A DNA stretch of 33,729 bases from Bryobacterales bacterium (GTDB lineage: Bacteria; Acidobacteriota; Terriglobia; Bryobacterales; Bryobacteraceae), in the NCBI GenBank assembly GCA_016789905.1, contig JAEUQC010000035.1, positions 1 through 33,729 of the forward strand. The letters run 5' to 3'. A program made the position numbers and the translations under genes. The notes under the pieces are model-generated. The model did no database searches and had not been told where the DNA came from. It worked only from the letters and a program-made list of their open reading frames with translations. This document shows positions 8,816-17,021 of this stretch, in pieces (position 1 is the first letter of the stretch; each line of letters opens with the position of its first letter).

Positions 8816-11746
8816 GTGATGGGACATGTTCGCGGTCTCGCGCTGGCGTGTGCACTCGGGATGGGTCTTCCATGCCCGGGCGATGTCCCCGCTGTGCCCC
8901 TCGGCGAAATCCGCGCCGGCCTCCATCGGAAAGTACCTCGGCTTTCCGTTCGTGGCGTCGTTACCGAGGCCCGCCCGGGAGCCGGGCATCTCATCCTCCA
9001 GGACGGCTCCCACGCCATTTACGCCGAGTTTAAGAAAGGCGTCCTCGACCCGCTCCCCGCCCCCGGCGATCTCGTCGCAGTTTCAGGATCTCCGGACTAC
9101 ACCGGGTTTTCTCCCTACATTCAAGCCGACCAGTTCTCCGTCCTTGGCCACCCAGGCTTGCCCTCGCCGGTCCCCATCGATCCCGAACGAATGGAACTCG
9201 GCGCCTACGACCTCCGCTATGCCGTCCTGACTGGCACTCTGATTGACTCCGAACCTCTCCCCCCCGGCCCGCGCGACCCCAACCGCAGGTTCTACCATAC
9301 CCTCCTCGCGCGCGGAGTTCGCTATACCATTCGGGCCCGCGGCGACGAGGACGCTAAGCTCCGCGACCTGCTCGACGCTTCCCTCCAGATTCGCGGTGTC
9401 GTCTTTTCAACGTTTCAGGACAAATGGTTCTGGGGCTCCTCACTCCACCTCATCCGCCCCGAAGACGTCACCCTCTTACGCCGCGCCGATGCCCTTCCCT
9501 TCGATCGCCCCATTCAGCCCGTCGTCGGCGTCATGACCTTCGCCGCCGGCGGCCGTCCGCTCCACCGCGTTCGCGTCCGCGGAATCGTCACCCTCAACGA
9601 ACCCGAGTACGGCGTCTACATCCAGGAAGGCGCCTTCGCCATCAAGCTGCTCGGCCGTTCCGTCGCCGCCCTCTCCATCGGCCAACACATTGAAGCCGCA
9701 GGGTTCGAAGGCGTCAGCCCCCAGCGCATCCCCATCCTCCGCGATGTCGTCATTCGCCCCTCTACTCACCCCGTCTCTAAGCTCACCTCCTCGGCCGACT
9801 TGGCCGAACTCTGGAAAAAGAACTTCGAGGGCCGCGAACTGCTCGTCGAAGGCGTCGTGGGCCAATTGGACCATGGCCGTGAGTGGGTCTCGGCTGGCCT
9901 GGATTCCACCGCAGGTCTCGTCTGGGTTCGCCTTCGCTCCCGGTACTTGTCGGTTCCCCCGGAAACCGGCGCCCGCCTGCGCGTTTCCGGTGTCGTCCAC
10001 TACAGCCGCGTCCCGGGCAGGCTGGCCCCGTCAGAGGTCTTTGTCATCGCCCGCGGCCCTGCCGATTGGACCGTCCTCCAACCAGCCCCCCTCACTGATC
10101 GCGTTCCTTGGAAATTCCTCGCCGGCGGCATTGGCCTCCTCGCCATCCTCGCCGCCATTTGGGTCCATCTGCTTCGCTCCCAGGTCGCCCGCCAAACCCT
10201 CGAACTCTCCAAAGCCAAACAGGGCGCCGAAGCCGCCAGCCTCGCCAAAAGCCAGTTCCTGGCCAATATGAGCCACGAGATCCGCACCCCCATGAACGCC
10301 GTCATCGGCATGACCGGTCTCCTCCTTGACATGGACCTCCCGCCGGAAGCCAAAGACGGACTCAACACCGTTCGCCTCAGCGGTGATTCCCTCCTCGGCA
10401 TCATCAACAACATCCTCGATTATTCGAAGATCGAAGCTGGCTACCTCCAACTTGAAGACCAGCCCTTCGACGTTCGCGAGTGCATCGAAGAGTCGCTCTC
10501 CCTGGTCGCCTCCACCGCCAATAACACCGGCCTCGAATTCCTTTACGACGCCGCGCCCGCCCTCCCTCCCATCATCGCCGGTGATCACGCCCGCCTTCGC
10601 CAGATTCTCGTCAACCTGCTCGGCAACGCCGCCAAATTCACCAAATCCGGCAATATCGTCGTCTATGCCAACGCCCGCCCAGCCGGCCCGGCAGCCATGG
10701 AAATCGAATTCGAAGTGCGCGACAACGGCATTGGTATCCCTGGCGATCGCCTTGACCGTCTCTTCCGCTCCTTCTCCCAGGTCGATCCTTCCACCACCAG
10801 AGTTTACGGCGGCACCGGTCTCGGCCTCGCCATCAGCAAACGCCTTACCGAAGCTATGGGCGGCCGTATCGCCGTCGAAAGCGTTCCCGGCCAGGGTTCC
10901 AGCTTCTTTTTCTCCATCGTCGCCGCCATTCCCGCCGGTCCTCCGCCGCAGCCTCCCTCCTTCCCGGACGGCCGCCGTGTCCTCGTCGTCGATCCCAGCG
11001 ATGATGCCCGTCGCGTTCTCTCCGCCCGGTTACAGAACTGGGGCCTTTCCGTCGTTGCCGTCCCCTCCACGGAACACGCACTCTCCGCCCTCGGCACGCA
11101 ACGCTTCGACGTCGCATTCATTGACCATGCCGTGAACGCCGCAGCCGGCATCAGTTGCGTCGAATCTCTTCTCGCCGCCGAATTCGGCGCACCCATCGTG
11201 CTCCTCACCCACGGCGCCTCCCCCTCCCGCGAAAACCCCAGCCACACCTTCGCCCGCCTCAGCAAACCCCTCACCTCCGCCTCTCTGCGAAAGGTCCTTC
11301 TGAATGTTTTTTCGCCAGATCCGCCGATACCGGCCGTTCCGGGCCGCGACTCCTGCCCCGCCGACCGCCAGTTCCGCATCCTCCTTGCCGAAGACAATCC
11401 GGTAAATCAGAAAGTCGCCATCCGCCACCTCGAAAAACTCGGCCAACGTGTCGACGCCGTTGGCAACGGCCTCGAAGTCCTCGATGCCCTCCGCCGCACT
11501 CACTACGACGTCATCCTCATGGACGTTCAAATGCCCGAAATGGACGGCCTCGAAGCAACCCGCCGCATCCGCGCCGAATGGCCCCATAAAACCCGACCCT
11601 GGATCGTCGCCCTCACCGCCGGCGCCTTCGTCAACGACCGCCAGCAGTGCCTGGAAACCGGCATGGACGACTATCTATCGAAACCCTTCCGCCGCGAAGA
11701 TATCCACGCCGCCCTCGCCCGCGTCCCCGCCGCCCTCGCCTCCTAA
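8816..11746 (+). CDS. Membrane hybrid sensor histidine kinase with two receiver domains
   Basis: Phosphorelay sensor of the inner membrane. An N-terminal hydrophobic signal/anchor (about 5-22) is followed by a roughly 400-residue extracytoplasmic region made of OB-fold-like repeats (LSVRGVVTEARPG..., VRVRGIVTLNEPE..., LLVEGVVGQL...). A transmembrane helix lies at about 432-453, followed by a short coiled coil. The HisKA domain has the phospho-acceptor His487 in SHEIRTPMN. The HATPase has the N box (LVNLLGNAAKF, Asn600/604), DNGIGIP and GTGLGLAI. Two receivers follow: the first has Asp770 in FIDHA and Lys in SKPL, the second Asp903 in LMDVQMP, Thr in ALTAG and Lys in SKPF. Both look able to be phosphorylated. 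GTG (8816) and ATG (8819) are adjacent possible starts. No separate response regulator is adjacent, so the output partner is elsewhere. The Oar-like receptor follows 64 bp downstream. Confidence 0.92.
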   Translation: MMGHVRGLALACALGMGLPCPGDVPAVPLGEIRAGLHRKVPRLSVRGVVTEARPGAGHLILQDGSHAIYAEFKKGVLDPLPAPGDLVAVSGSPDYTGFSPYIQADQFSVLGHPGLPSPVPIDPERMELGAYDLRYAVLTGTLIDSEPLPPGPRDPNRRFYHTLLARGVRYTIRARGDEDAKLRDLLDASLQIRGVVFSTFQDKWFWGSSLHLIRPEDVTLLRRADALPFDRPIQPVVGVMTFAAGGRPLHRVRVRGIVTLNEPEYGVYIQEGAFAIKLLGRSVAALSIGQHIEAAGFEGVSPQRIPILRDVVIRPSTHPVSKLTSSADLAELWKKNFEGRELLVEGVVGQLDHGREWVSAGLDSTAGLVWVRLRSRYLSVPPETGARLRVSGVVHYSRVPGRLAPSEVFVIARGPADWTVLQPAPLTDRVPWKFLAGGIGLLAILAAIWVHLLRSQVARQTLELSKAKQGAEAASLAKSQFLANMSHEIRTPMNAVIGMTGLLLDMDLPPEAKDGLNTVRLSGDSLLGIINNILDYSKIEAGYLQLEDQPFDVRECIEESLSLVASTANNTGLEFLYDAAPALPPIIAGDHARLRQILVNLLGNAAKFTKSGNIVVYANARPAGPAAMEIEFEVRDNGIGIPGDRLDRLFRSFSQVDPSTTRVYGGTGLGLAISKRLTEAMGGRIAVESVPGQGSSFFFSIVAAIPAGPPPQPPSFPDGRRVLVVDPSDDARRVLSARLQNWGLSVVAVPSTEHALSALGTQRFDVAFIDHAVNAAAGISCVESLLAAEFGAPIVLLTHGASPSRENPSHTFARLSKPLTSASLRKVLLNVFSPDPPIPAVPGRDSCPADRQFRILLAEDNPVNQKVAIRHLEKLGQRVDAVGNGLEVLDALRRTHYDVILMDVQMPEMDGLEATRRIRAEWPHKTRPWIVALTAGAFVNDRQQCLETGMDDYLSKPFRREDIHAALARVPAALAS

Positions 11747-11810
11747 CCAAACCCCCGCGCCTTTTGTATATACTCCCCCCTGACCCACGTCAGCCCCAAG
11801 GAATTTATAC

Positions 11811-14800
11811 ATGCGCTACCTCCTCGCTCTCCTTTCCTTCGCTCTTCCCGCCCTTGCCCAAACCGCCACCGGCACCATCAATGTCGTCGCTGAGGATTCC
11901 ACCCAGGCCGTCATCCAAAACGCCACCATCACCGTCACCAACAAAGCCACCGGCCTCTCCCGCTCCGGCGCCGCCGGCGAACGCGGCGAGTTCCAGGCCA
12001 CCTTCCTCCCCGCCGGTGAATACTCCATCACCGCCCAGTCACCCGGCTTCAAACGTTCCAACATCGCCAGTTTCACTCTTCAGGTCGATCAGAACGCCAC
12101 CGTCCGCCTCACCCTCACCCCAGGCGACGTCGTCGAAACCGTTCAAGTCTCCGAATCCACCCCACTCCTCGAAGCCGACACCTCCTCCCTCGGCCAGGTC
12201 ATCGAAAACAAGAAAATCCTCGAACTCCCCCTCAACGGCCGCAACCCCTTCGCCCTCGGCCTCCTCGCCGGCAACACCACTCCCGTCACAGGCATGGGCA
12301 CCAATCTCCCCTTCATCGCCGGTGGCGGCCGATTCTCTTCCAACGAAGTCCTCCTCGATGGCGTCGACAACAACACCACCGTCACCGCCGGCGCCATCGG
12401 CCGCAGCGGCGTCGCCCTCCAGCCCAGCGTCGACGCCGTCCAGGAGTTCAAAGTCAAAACCAACTCCTTCTCCGCCGAATTCGGCCACGCCGCCGGCGCC
12501 GTCATCTCCGCCACCATCAAAAGCGGCGCCAACGACTACCACGGCACTCTCTTCGAATTCCTTCGCAACGACAAACTCGACGCCAATAACTTCTTCACCA
12601 ACGCCGCCGGCCTCCCCCGCGCCGCCTTCCGCCAAAACCAGTTCGGCGGCGTCTTCGGCGGCCGCATTATCCGCAACAAAACCTTCTTCTTCGGCGATTA
12701 CCAGGGCACCCGCCAGCGCACCGCCGCCGCCTCCTCCATCGGCAGCCTTCCGCCCACCGCCATCCGCTCCGGGGATCTCTCCTCCCTCCGCACCCCCATC
12801 TTCGATCCCCTCGCTCGCCGTCTCGCCGCCAATGGCGCCGTCGTCAGCACTCCCTTCACCGGCGCCGTCATCCCCCAGTCCCGCATCAACGCCTCCTCCA
12901 CCGCCGTCCTCAAACTCATCCCCGAACCCAACTTCGGCGTCGCCGGCGTCCAGTCCCGCAACTTCTTCCGCCAAATCCCCCGCGGCTTCGATCAGGACCA
13001 GTGGGACGTCCGTGTCGATCACGCCCTCACCGCCAACCACAACCTCTTCGGCCGCGTCTCTAAAAGCAATCAAACCAACCCCCAGCCCGGCACCATCGAC
13101 GGCTTCATCGGCGGCGGCAGCACCCTCTATCGCGACATCTTCCAGGCCGTCCTCAACGACACCGTCGTCTTCTCCCCCACCACCGTCAACGAGTTCCGCG
13201 CCGGCTACACCCGCCACAACGGCAGCCGTATCGTCAACGAAGTCGCCGACGGCGCCAAATTCGCCACCGAAAACCGCGTCGCCCTCTTCCCCTTCCCTGT
13301 CTCCGGCTTCCCCTCCATTGCATTCAACTTCTCCGGCGAAGGCACCGGCTCCACCCAGTTCGACGGCTTCGGCGGCGGCTCCAGTGACCTCAACTACGAA
13401 AACCGCTTCCACTTCGCCGACACCGTCTCCATCAACCGCTCCCAGCACGCCATGAAGTTCGGCGCCGACTTCCGCCGCAACCGTTTCGACACCCTCCGCG
13501 GCAACCCCTTCTTCGGCCAGTTCATCTTCGGTTCCATCTTCTCTTCCAGCAGCGACACCCCAGGCTCCGGCGCCCCCTTCGCCGATTACCTCATGGGCTT
13601 CCCCTCCCTCATCCAGGGCACCCAAATGCTCGATTGGGGCCGCCAGGCCGATGTCTACTTCGGCGCCTTCTTCCAGGACGATTGGAAGCTCTCCAAAAAG
13701 CTCACCCTCAACTTCGGCCTCCGCTACGACCTCTACACCCAGCCCATCGATATCCGTAACCGCGGCGGCCTCTTCGATCTCGATAAAGCCCGCTTCGCCG
13801 TCCCCGGCGCCGATGGCTACACCCGCGCCATTGTCGACGGCGATCACAACAACATCGGCCCCCGCGCCGGCTTCGCCTGTCAGGCCGGCCGCCGCTGGGT
13901 CATGCGCGGCGGCTACGGCATCTTCTACGGTCTCCGCGATCAGAATCAGGAGGTCACCCAACTCGCCGGAAACAATCCCAATACCCCAGCCCTCATCGCC
14001 CCCGTCGTCAGCGCCTCCCGCACCGTCGCCCCGCCCTACACCATCAATACGCCCGTCCTTGCCGGCCCCACCGCCACCACCCTCGAAGCCTATAGCGCCA
14101 CGTCCCCCCTCACGCGCACCATCCGTTCCCAGGGCTTCCACGACGCCCGTTTCCCTCGCCTCGAACAGTACAACTTCTCCCTGCAGTTCCAGCCCGCCGA
14201 AGCTCTGCTCATTGAAACCTCCTACCAGGGCGCCCGCGGCCGCGACCTCGCCACGCTCTTCATCAACGTCAACCAGGTGCCCTTTGAATACGCCCTCGAC
14301 GGCCGTAACATCCAGCGCAACCGGCCCTACCCCATGGTCAACGGCACCGTCATCCCAACGTTCTCAAAGGCCAAGTCCAACTACAACGCCTTCAACCTCC
14401 GTGTCGAAAAGCGCCACCGCAACGGCCTCAACTTCCTCGCCAACTACACCTGGCAGAAGAACATGGAGGAAGGCGGCTCCGGCCCCAGTGCGTTCACCCA
14501 GAACGGCGGCACGTCCATTGCGCTCGACGCCTATAACCTCTCCCGCGAAAAGGGCCTAGCGCCCATCGACGTGGCCCATATCTTCAACGTGAGCTACGGC
14601 TACGAACTCCCCTTCGGCCCCGGCCAGCGTTGGGCCAGCGGCGGCGGCCCGCTCGGCAAGGTCATCGGCGGCTGGCAGGTCAACGGCATAACCACGCTCC
14701 GTGGCGGCTTTCCCACCGACATCCGCACCAACCGCCTCCCGCCCATTTTCAACACCTTCAACGTGCCGGACCGCGTCAAGGGCGAACCCGTTCAAGTCAC

Positions 14801-15185
14801 CAGCAACCGCGGCCCCGATCGCTTCTTCAACCCCGCGGCCTTCCGCGTCCCGGGCACCACGCCGTCCAACACCGGCGCGCCCATTCAGCTCTTCGGCGAT
14901 TCGGCCCGCCGCGTCGCCCGAGGCCCCGGCTCGGTCAACTTCGATTTCTCGCTCTTCAAAGAAGTGACATTCAACGAGCGCATGCGCCTCCAGTTCCGTG
15001 CCGAGGCGTTCAACCTCACCAACACGCCCACGTTCTCGCTCGCCAGTTCCAACAGCCCGCCTATGACCTGCATCGGCCGCACGCCCGGCTCCGCCTGCAA
15101 CGACAACAACCCGGAGTTCGGCAAGCTCAGCGGCGCCCAGGCCACCGGCCGCCAGTTGCAGTTCGGTTTGAAGTTTTTGTTCTGA
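11811..15185 (+). CDS. Oar-like TonB-dependent outer-membrane receptor
   Basis: 1124 residues. Signal peptide MRYLLALLSFALPALAQ; carboxypeptidase-regulatory/Ig-like beta-sandwich domain at about 20-105 (ATGTINVVAEDSTQAVIQNATITV); plug domain at about 115-240 (ILELPLNGRNPFAL, EVLLDGVDNN, VQEFKVKTN); then a long beta-barrel with alternating aromatic strands ending in LQFGLKFLF, the terminal Phe expected of outer-membrane barrels. The family is strongly expanded in Acidobacteria, where such proteins import large substrates or act as surface proteins; the substrate is not known here. Codon third positions are strongly C-rich up to about position 14200. The purine-rich aaggaat sits before the ATG. 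Confidence 0.93.
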   Translation: MRYLLALLSFALPALAQTATGTINVVAEDSTQAVIQNATITVTNKATGLSRSGAAGERGEFQATFLPAGEYSITAQSPGFKRSNIASFTLQVDQNATVRLTLTPGDVVETVQVSESTPLLEADTSSLGQVIENKKILELPLNGRNPFALGLLAGNTTPVTGMGTNLPFIAGGGRFSSNEVLLDGVDNNTTVTAGAIGRSGVALQPSVDAVQEFKVKTNSFSAEFGHAAGAVISATIKSGANDYHGTLFEFLRNDKLDANNFFTNAAGLPRAAFRQNQFGGVFGGRIIRNKTFFFGDYQGTRQRTAAASSIGSLPPTAIRSGDLSSLRTPIFDPLARRLAANGAVVSTPFTGAVIPQSRINASSTAVLKLIPEPNFGVAGVQSRNFFRQIPRGFDQDQWDVRVDHALTANHNLFGRVSKSNQTNPQPGTIDGFIGGGSTLYRDIFQAVLNDTVVFSPTTVNEFRAGYTRHNGSRIVNEVADGAKFATENRVALFPFPVSGFPSIAFNFSGEGTGSTQFDGFGGGSSDLNYENRFHFADTVSINRSQHAMKFGADFRRNRFDTLRGNPFFGQFIFGSIFSSSSDTPGSGAPFADYLMGFPSLIQGTQMLDWGRQADVYFGAFFQDDWKLSKKLTLNFGLRYDLYTQPIDIRNRGGLFDLDKARFAVPGADGYTRAIVDGDHNNIGPRAGFACQAGRRWVMRGGYGIFYGLRDQNQEVTQLAGNNPNTPALIAPVVSASRTVAPPYTINTPVLAGPTATTLEAYSATSPLTRTIRSQGFHDARFPRLEQYNFSLQFQPAEALLIETSYQGARGRDLATLFINVNQVPFEYALDGRNIQRNRPYPMVNGTVIPTFSKAKSNYNAFNLRVEKRHRNGLNFLANYTWQKNMEEGGSGPSAFTQNGGTSIALDAYNLSREKGLAPIDVAHIFNVSYGYELPFGPGQRWASGGGPLGKVIGGWQVNGITTLRGGFPTDIRTNRLPPIFNTFNVPDRVKGEPVQVTSNRGPDRFFNPAAFRVPGTTPSNTGAPIQLFGDSARRVARGPGSVNFDFSLFKEVTFNERMRLQFRAEAFNLTNTPTFSLASSNSPPMTCIGRTPGSACNDNNPEFGKLSGAQATGRQLQFGLKFLF

Positions 15186-15193
15186 CATAGCGC

Positions 15194-15219
15194 CGGCACG
15201 CCACCCGGGCATCGTGCCG
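15194..15219. terminator. Inverted repeat after the Oar-like gene
   Basis: Arms cggcacg (15194-15200) and cgtgccg (15213-15219) pair perfectly around a 12-nt loop, 9 bp after the receptor stop codon. No T-run follows, so it is at best a weak or Rho-assisted terminator. It marks the left edge of the DGR cassette. Confidence 0.3.
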
Positions 15220-15231
15220 TCCAATGGATTG

Positions 15232-15573
15232 ATGCCCACTTCACCAACTCCGCCCGTCGCACTCGAAAGAGCCTACTCACTCACCCTTCGGCTGATCGCA
15301 AAAACAAACAGCCTGCCCCGCTCCCACCGCTTCACGCTCGGAGACCGCATCTATGCCCTATCCCTCGATCTCGTTACCAGCCTGACGCAGGCCACCTTCA
15401 GCCATGACAAATCGCGCACCCTGGAAACGGCAAGCGAGCGGGTTAACTCACTCCGCATTCTCCTCCGCCTTGCCCAAGACCTCAAGCTCCTGTCGTTCGA
15501 TTCCTACGTCCACGCCACCACCAGCTTGGACGAAATCGGCCGTATGATCGGCGGTTGGCGGAAAGCGCGATGA
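15232..15573 (+). CDS. avd: DGR accessory variability determinant (Avd-like four-helix bundle protein)
   Basis: 113 residues from the ATG at 15232 (GGA seven nt upstream); an in-frame GTG at 15214 is the alternative start. The sequence is almost entirely helical with heptad-like hydrophobics (ALERAYSLTLRLIAKTN, IYALSLDLVTSLTQA, ASERVNSLRILLRLAQDLKLL, YVHATTSLDEIGRMIGGWRKA), matching the four-helix Avd/S23-like fold. Avd proteins form a positively charged pentamer that binds the DGR reverse transcriptase and the template RNA and are needed for mutagenic cDNA synthesis. The stop overlaps the RT start (ATGA at 15570-15573), so the two are translationally coupled. Assignment rests on length, helix pattern and location before a DGR-type RT and TR/VR pair. 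Confidence 0.88.
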   Translation: MPTSPTPPVALERAYSLTLRLIAKTNSLPRSHRFTLGDRIYALSLDLVTSLTQATFSHDKSRTLETASERVNSLRILLRLAQDLKLLSFDSYVHATTSLDEIGRMIGGWRKAR

Positions 15574-16633
15574 GCGAACTCTGGGCGCACCTCACCGGGG
15601 CCCCAAACCTCTTCCATGCCGCCCGCCGCGCTGCCGCCGGCAAAAAGTCACGCCCCGATGTCGCCGCCTTTCTGGCCAATCTGGAACCCGAACTCTTCCG
15701 CCTCCAGCGCCAACTCCTCTCCGGCGCCTACCGCCCCGGCCCCTGCCGCGACTTCCGCATCGCCGATCCCAAGCCCCGCCTCATCTCCGCCGCACCCTTC
15801 CCGGACCGCGTCATCCATCACGCGATAACGAACGTCGCCGAACCCCTATTCGAGCACCGCTTCGTTCCTTACTCCTACGCCTGCCGCACCGGTTTCGGAA
15901 CCCACAAAGCGCTCGACCACGCCCGCCAGTCCTGCGCCCGCCACTCCTTTGTCTTGAAGCTCGATATCCGCAAATACTTCCCCTCCATGGACCATCAAAT
16001 CCTCCTGGACCTCCTCGCCCGCGTCATCCGCTGCCCCAACACCCTGAAACTGATCGAAACCATCCTCGCCAGTTCCTCCCTCCCGGAGGACATGATCCAC
16101 TACTTCCCCGCCGATACCCTATTCACGCCCACCAGCGCCGTCGCGGGCTCCCTCTCGGCAATCAAACCTCTCAGTTTTTCGCCAACGTCTACCTCAACCC
16201 CATGGACCAAATGATAGTCCGCAACCTCCGTCCCGGCGCCTACGCCCGCTACGTCGACGATTTCCTGCTCTTCTCCCACAGCAAGGAACAACTCCACGAA
16301 ATGCATCACGCCATCCGCGAATTCCTCTACGGCCTCCGCCTCTCCCTCCACCCCGGCAAATCCCGCGTCTACCGCTGCCTCGATGGCTTTCCATTCCTCG
16401 GCTTCCGTTTGTTCCCGGATCATATGCGTCTGGTGCGCCCAAACGTTGTCCGCTTCCGCCGCCGCCTCCGCCAACTGCATGCGGACTTCCATGCCGGGCT
16501 TATCAGCAAGGAAACGGTCAATCAATCCGTGCGGGCCTGGATCGGCCATGCCATGCATGGGGACACCTGGCATCTCCGCGAACAGTTATTTGAACAGTTC
16601 CCGTTCCTTTCAGGCATATTCCCGCCCGAATAG
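15570..16633 (+). CDS. DGR reverse transcriptase, frameshifted in this sequence
   Basis: RNA-directed DNA polymerase that copies the template RNA with errors at adenines. The ATG at 15570 overlaps the avd stop (ATGA). N-terminal part in one frame: MSELWAHLTGAPNL..., RISAAP-type segment KPRLISAAPFPDRVIHHA, and motif A with Asp132 in LKLDIRKYFPSMD. The reading frame then moves by -1 between about 16128 and 16141. Conserved RT sequence resumes in the other frame as RGLPLGNQTSQFFANVYLN, catalytic YVDD at 16250-16261, and the thumb region GFPFLGFRL. Joined, the product is about 354 residues, normal for DGR RTs. One missing base would restore LFTPTS-RRRGLP. The unshifted frame ends at 16214. Whether it is a sequencing artefact, a real mutation or recoding cannot be decided here; I see no classic slippery heptamer. 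Confidence 0.92.
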
Positions 16634-16649
16634 CGCGGCCCTGGCCGCG
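16634..16649. other. Perfect hairpin directly after the RT stop
   Basis: Arms cgcggcc and ggccgcg flank CT, beginning on the base after the RT TAG. It could terminate or stabilise the rightward RT message, or form the 3' end of the leftward template RNA. No T-run on either side. Confidence 0.4.
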
Positions 16650-16737
16650 AGCCGAGCCCAAGACCAGGACCTGTTTTTGTTTGACGTAAGGTTGCCCCCG
16701 CGTCGGGACCGCCGCCCGGTAATGGAAAAGCACGCTC

Positions 16738-16755
16738 CCGCCGATCCCTCGGCGG
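16738..16755. other. Perfect hairpin in the TR spacer
   Basis: Arms ccgccga and tcggcgg (7 bp) around the tetraloop tccc, midway in the spacer between TR and the RT 3' end. Consistent with a folded DGR spacer RNA that recruits RT/Avd; role inferred. Confidence 0.4.
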
Positions 16756-16793
16756 AACTCTGGCGGCAGGCAGTTACACCTGTTCCATGTCCA

Positions 16794-16906
16794 CCGGCCA
16801 GCCGGAACCCCAGGGTATTGTTCTGTTCGTCCGGTTGGTTGTTGTTACGGTACGACGAGCGCGCGTTCCTTCGATTGTTGTTGAAGGCCCCGCCCCGCCA
16901 CACGTT
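16794..16906 (-). repeat. DGR template repeat (TR)
   Basis: A 113-bp non-coding copy of the last part of the target gene, offset by 241 bp from the VR. In coding sense it reads as VWRGGAF-NNN-RRNARSSYR-NNN-QPDEQNN-TLGFRLAG, with AAC/AAT codons at the positions that vary; this codon choice is the usual DGR design because adenines are the mutable bases. It has 30 adenines in coding sense; 19 differ in the VR and 11 do not. The 83 other bases are all identical. The adenine-poor stretch 16794-16815 at the 3' side (initiation of mutagenic homology) is unchanged. Confidence 0.96.
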
Positions 16907-16926
16907 ACGGCTGCGTTCCGCTTCAC

Positions 16927-16935
16927 AGTGTAGCA
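16927..16935 (-). promoter_or_regulatory. Candidate extended -10 element for the template RNA
   Basis: Read leftward it is TGC-TACACT, an extended -10, placed about 21 nt before the TR begins. The same nine bases form the candidate clpB -10. No good -35 is visible, which extended -10 promoters can tolerate. Purely a pattern inference. Confidence 0.35.
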
Positions 16936-16947
16936 ATGCCAGTCCGG

Positions 16948-16969
16948 GCGAGGGGGCTCGCCCCCTCGC
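16948..16969. other. Strong hairpin between VR and TR
   Basis: Arms gcgagggggc and gccccctcgc (10 bp, perfect) around TC, 53 bp past the target stop codon and 65 bp beyond the VR edge. In some DGRs a hairpin or cruciform just downstream of the VR promotes retrohoming; this one is farther away than in the Bordetella phage. It may alternatively end the target transcript, but no T-run follows. Confidence 0.5.
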
Positions 16970-17021
16970 GCTCCCCCGCCGGCATTCCAGGTCGCGCGTC
17001 AAAAGGAAAAGGGAAAAAACC

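Larger units (their letters stand above)
16634..16920 (-). ncRNA. Predicted DGR template RNA (leader, TR and structured spacer)
   Basis: In known DGRs the RNA template comprises TR plus a downstream spacer of roughly 140 nt that binds RT/Avd and primes cDNA synthesis. Here the TR adenines are on the minus strand, so the RNA must run leftward: TR 16906-16794, then 160 nt to the RT stop. That spacer holds two perfect hairpins (16755-16738 and 16649-16634). A candidate extended -10 element lies at 16927-16935. The ends given are inferred from these marks, not measured. The RNA may also arise by readthrough from the target gene. Confidence 0.6.

Noticed and set aside
12039..14141. 700-codon leftward open frame inside the Oar-like gene
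   Set aside because: Gly/Ala/Glu-rich antisense frame produced by strong third-position C bias; the rightward receptor has full domain support.
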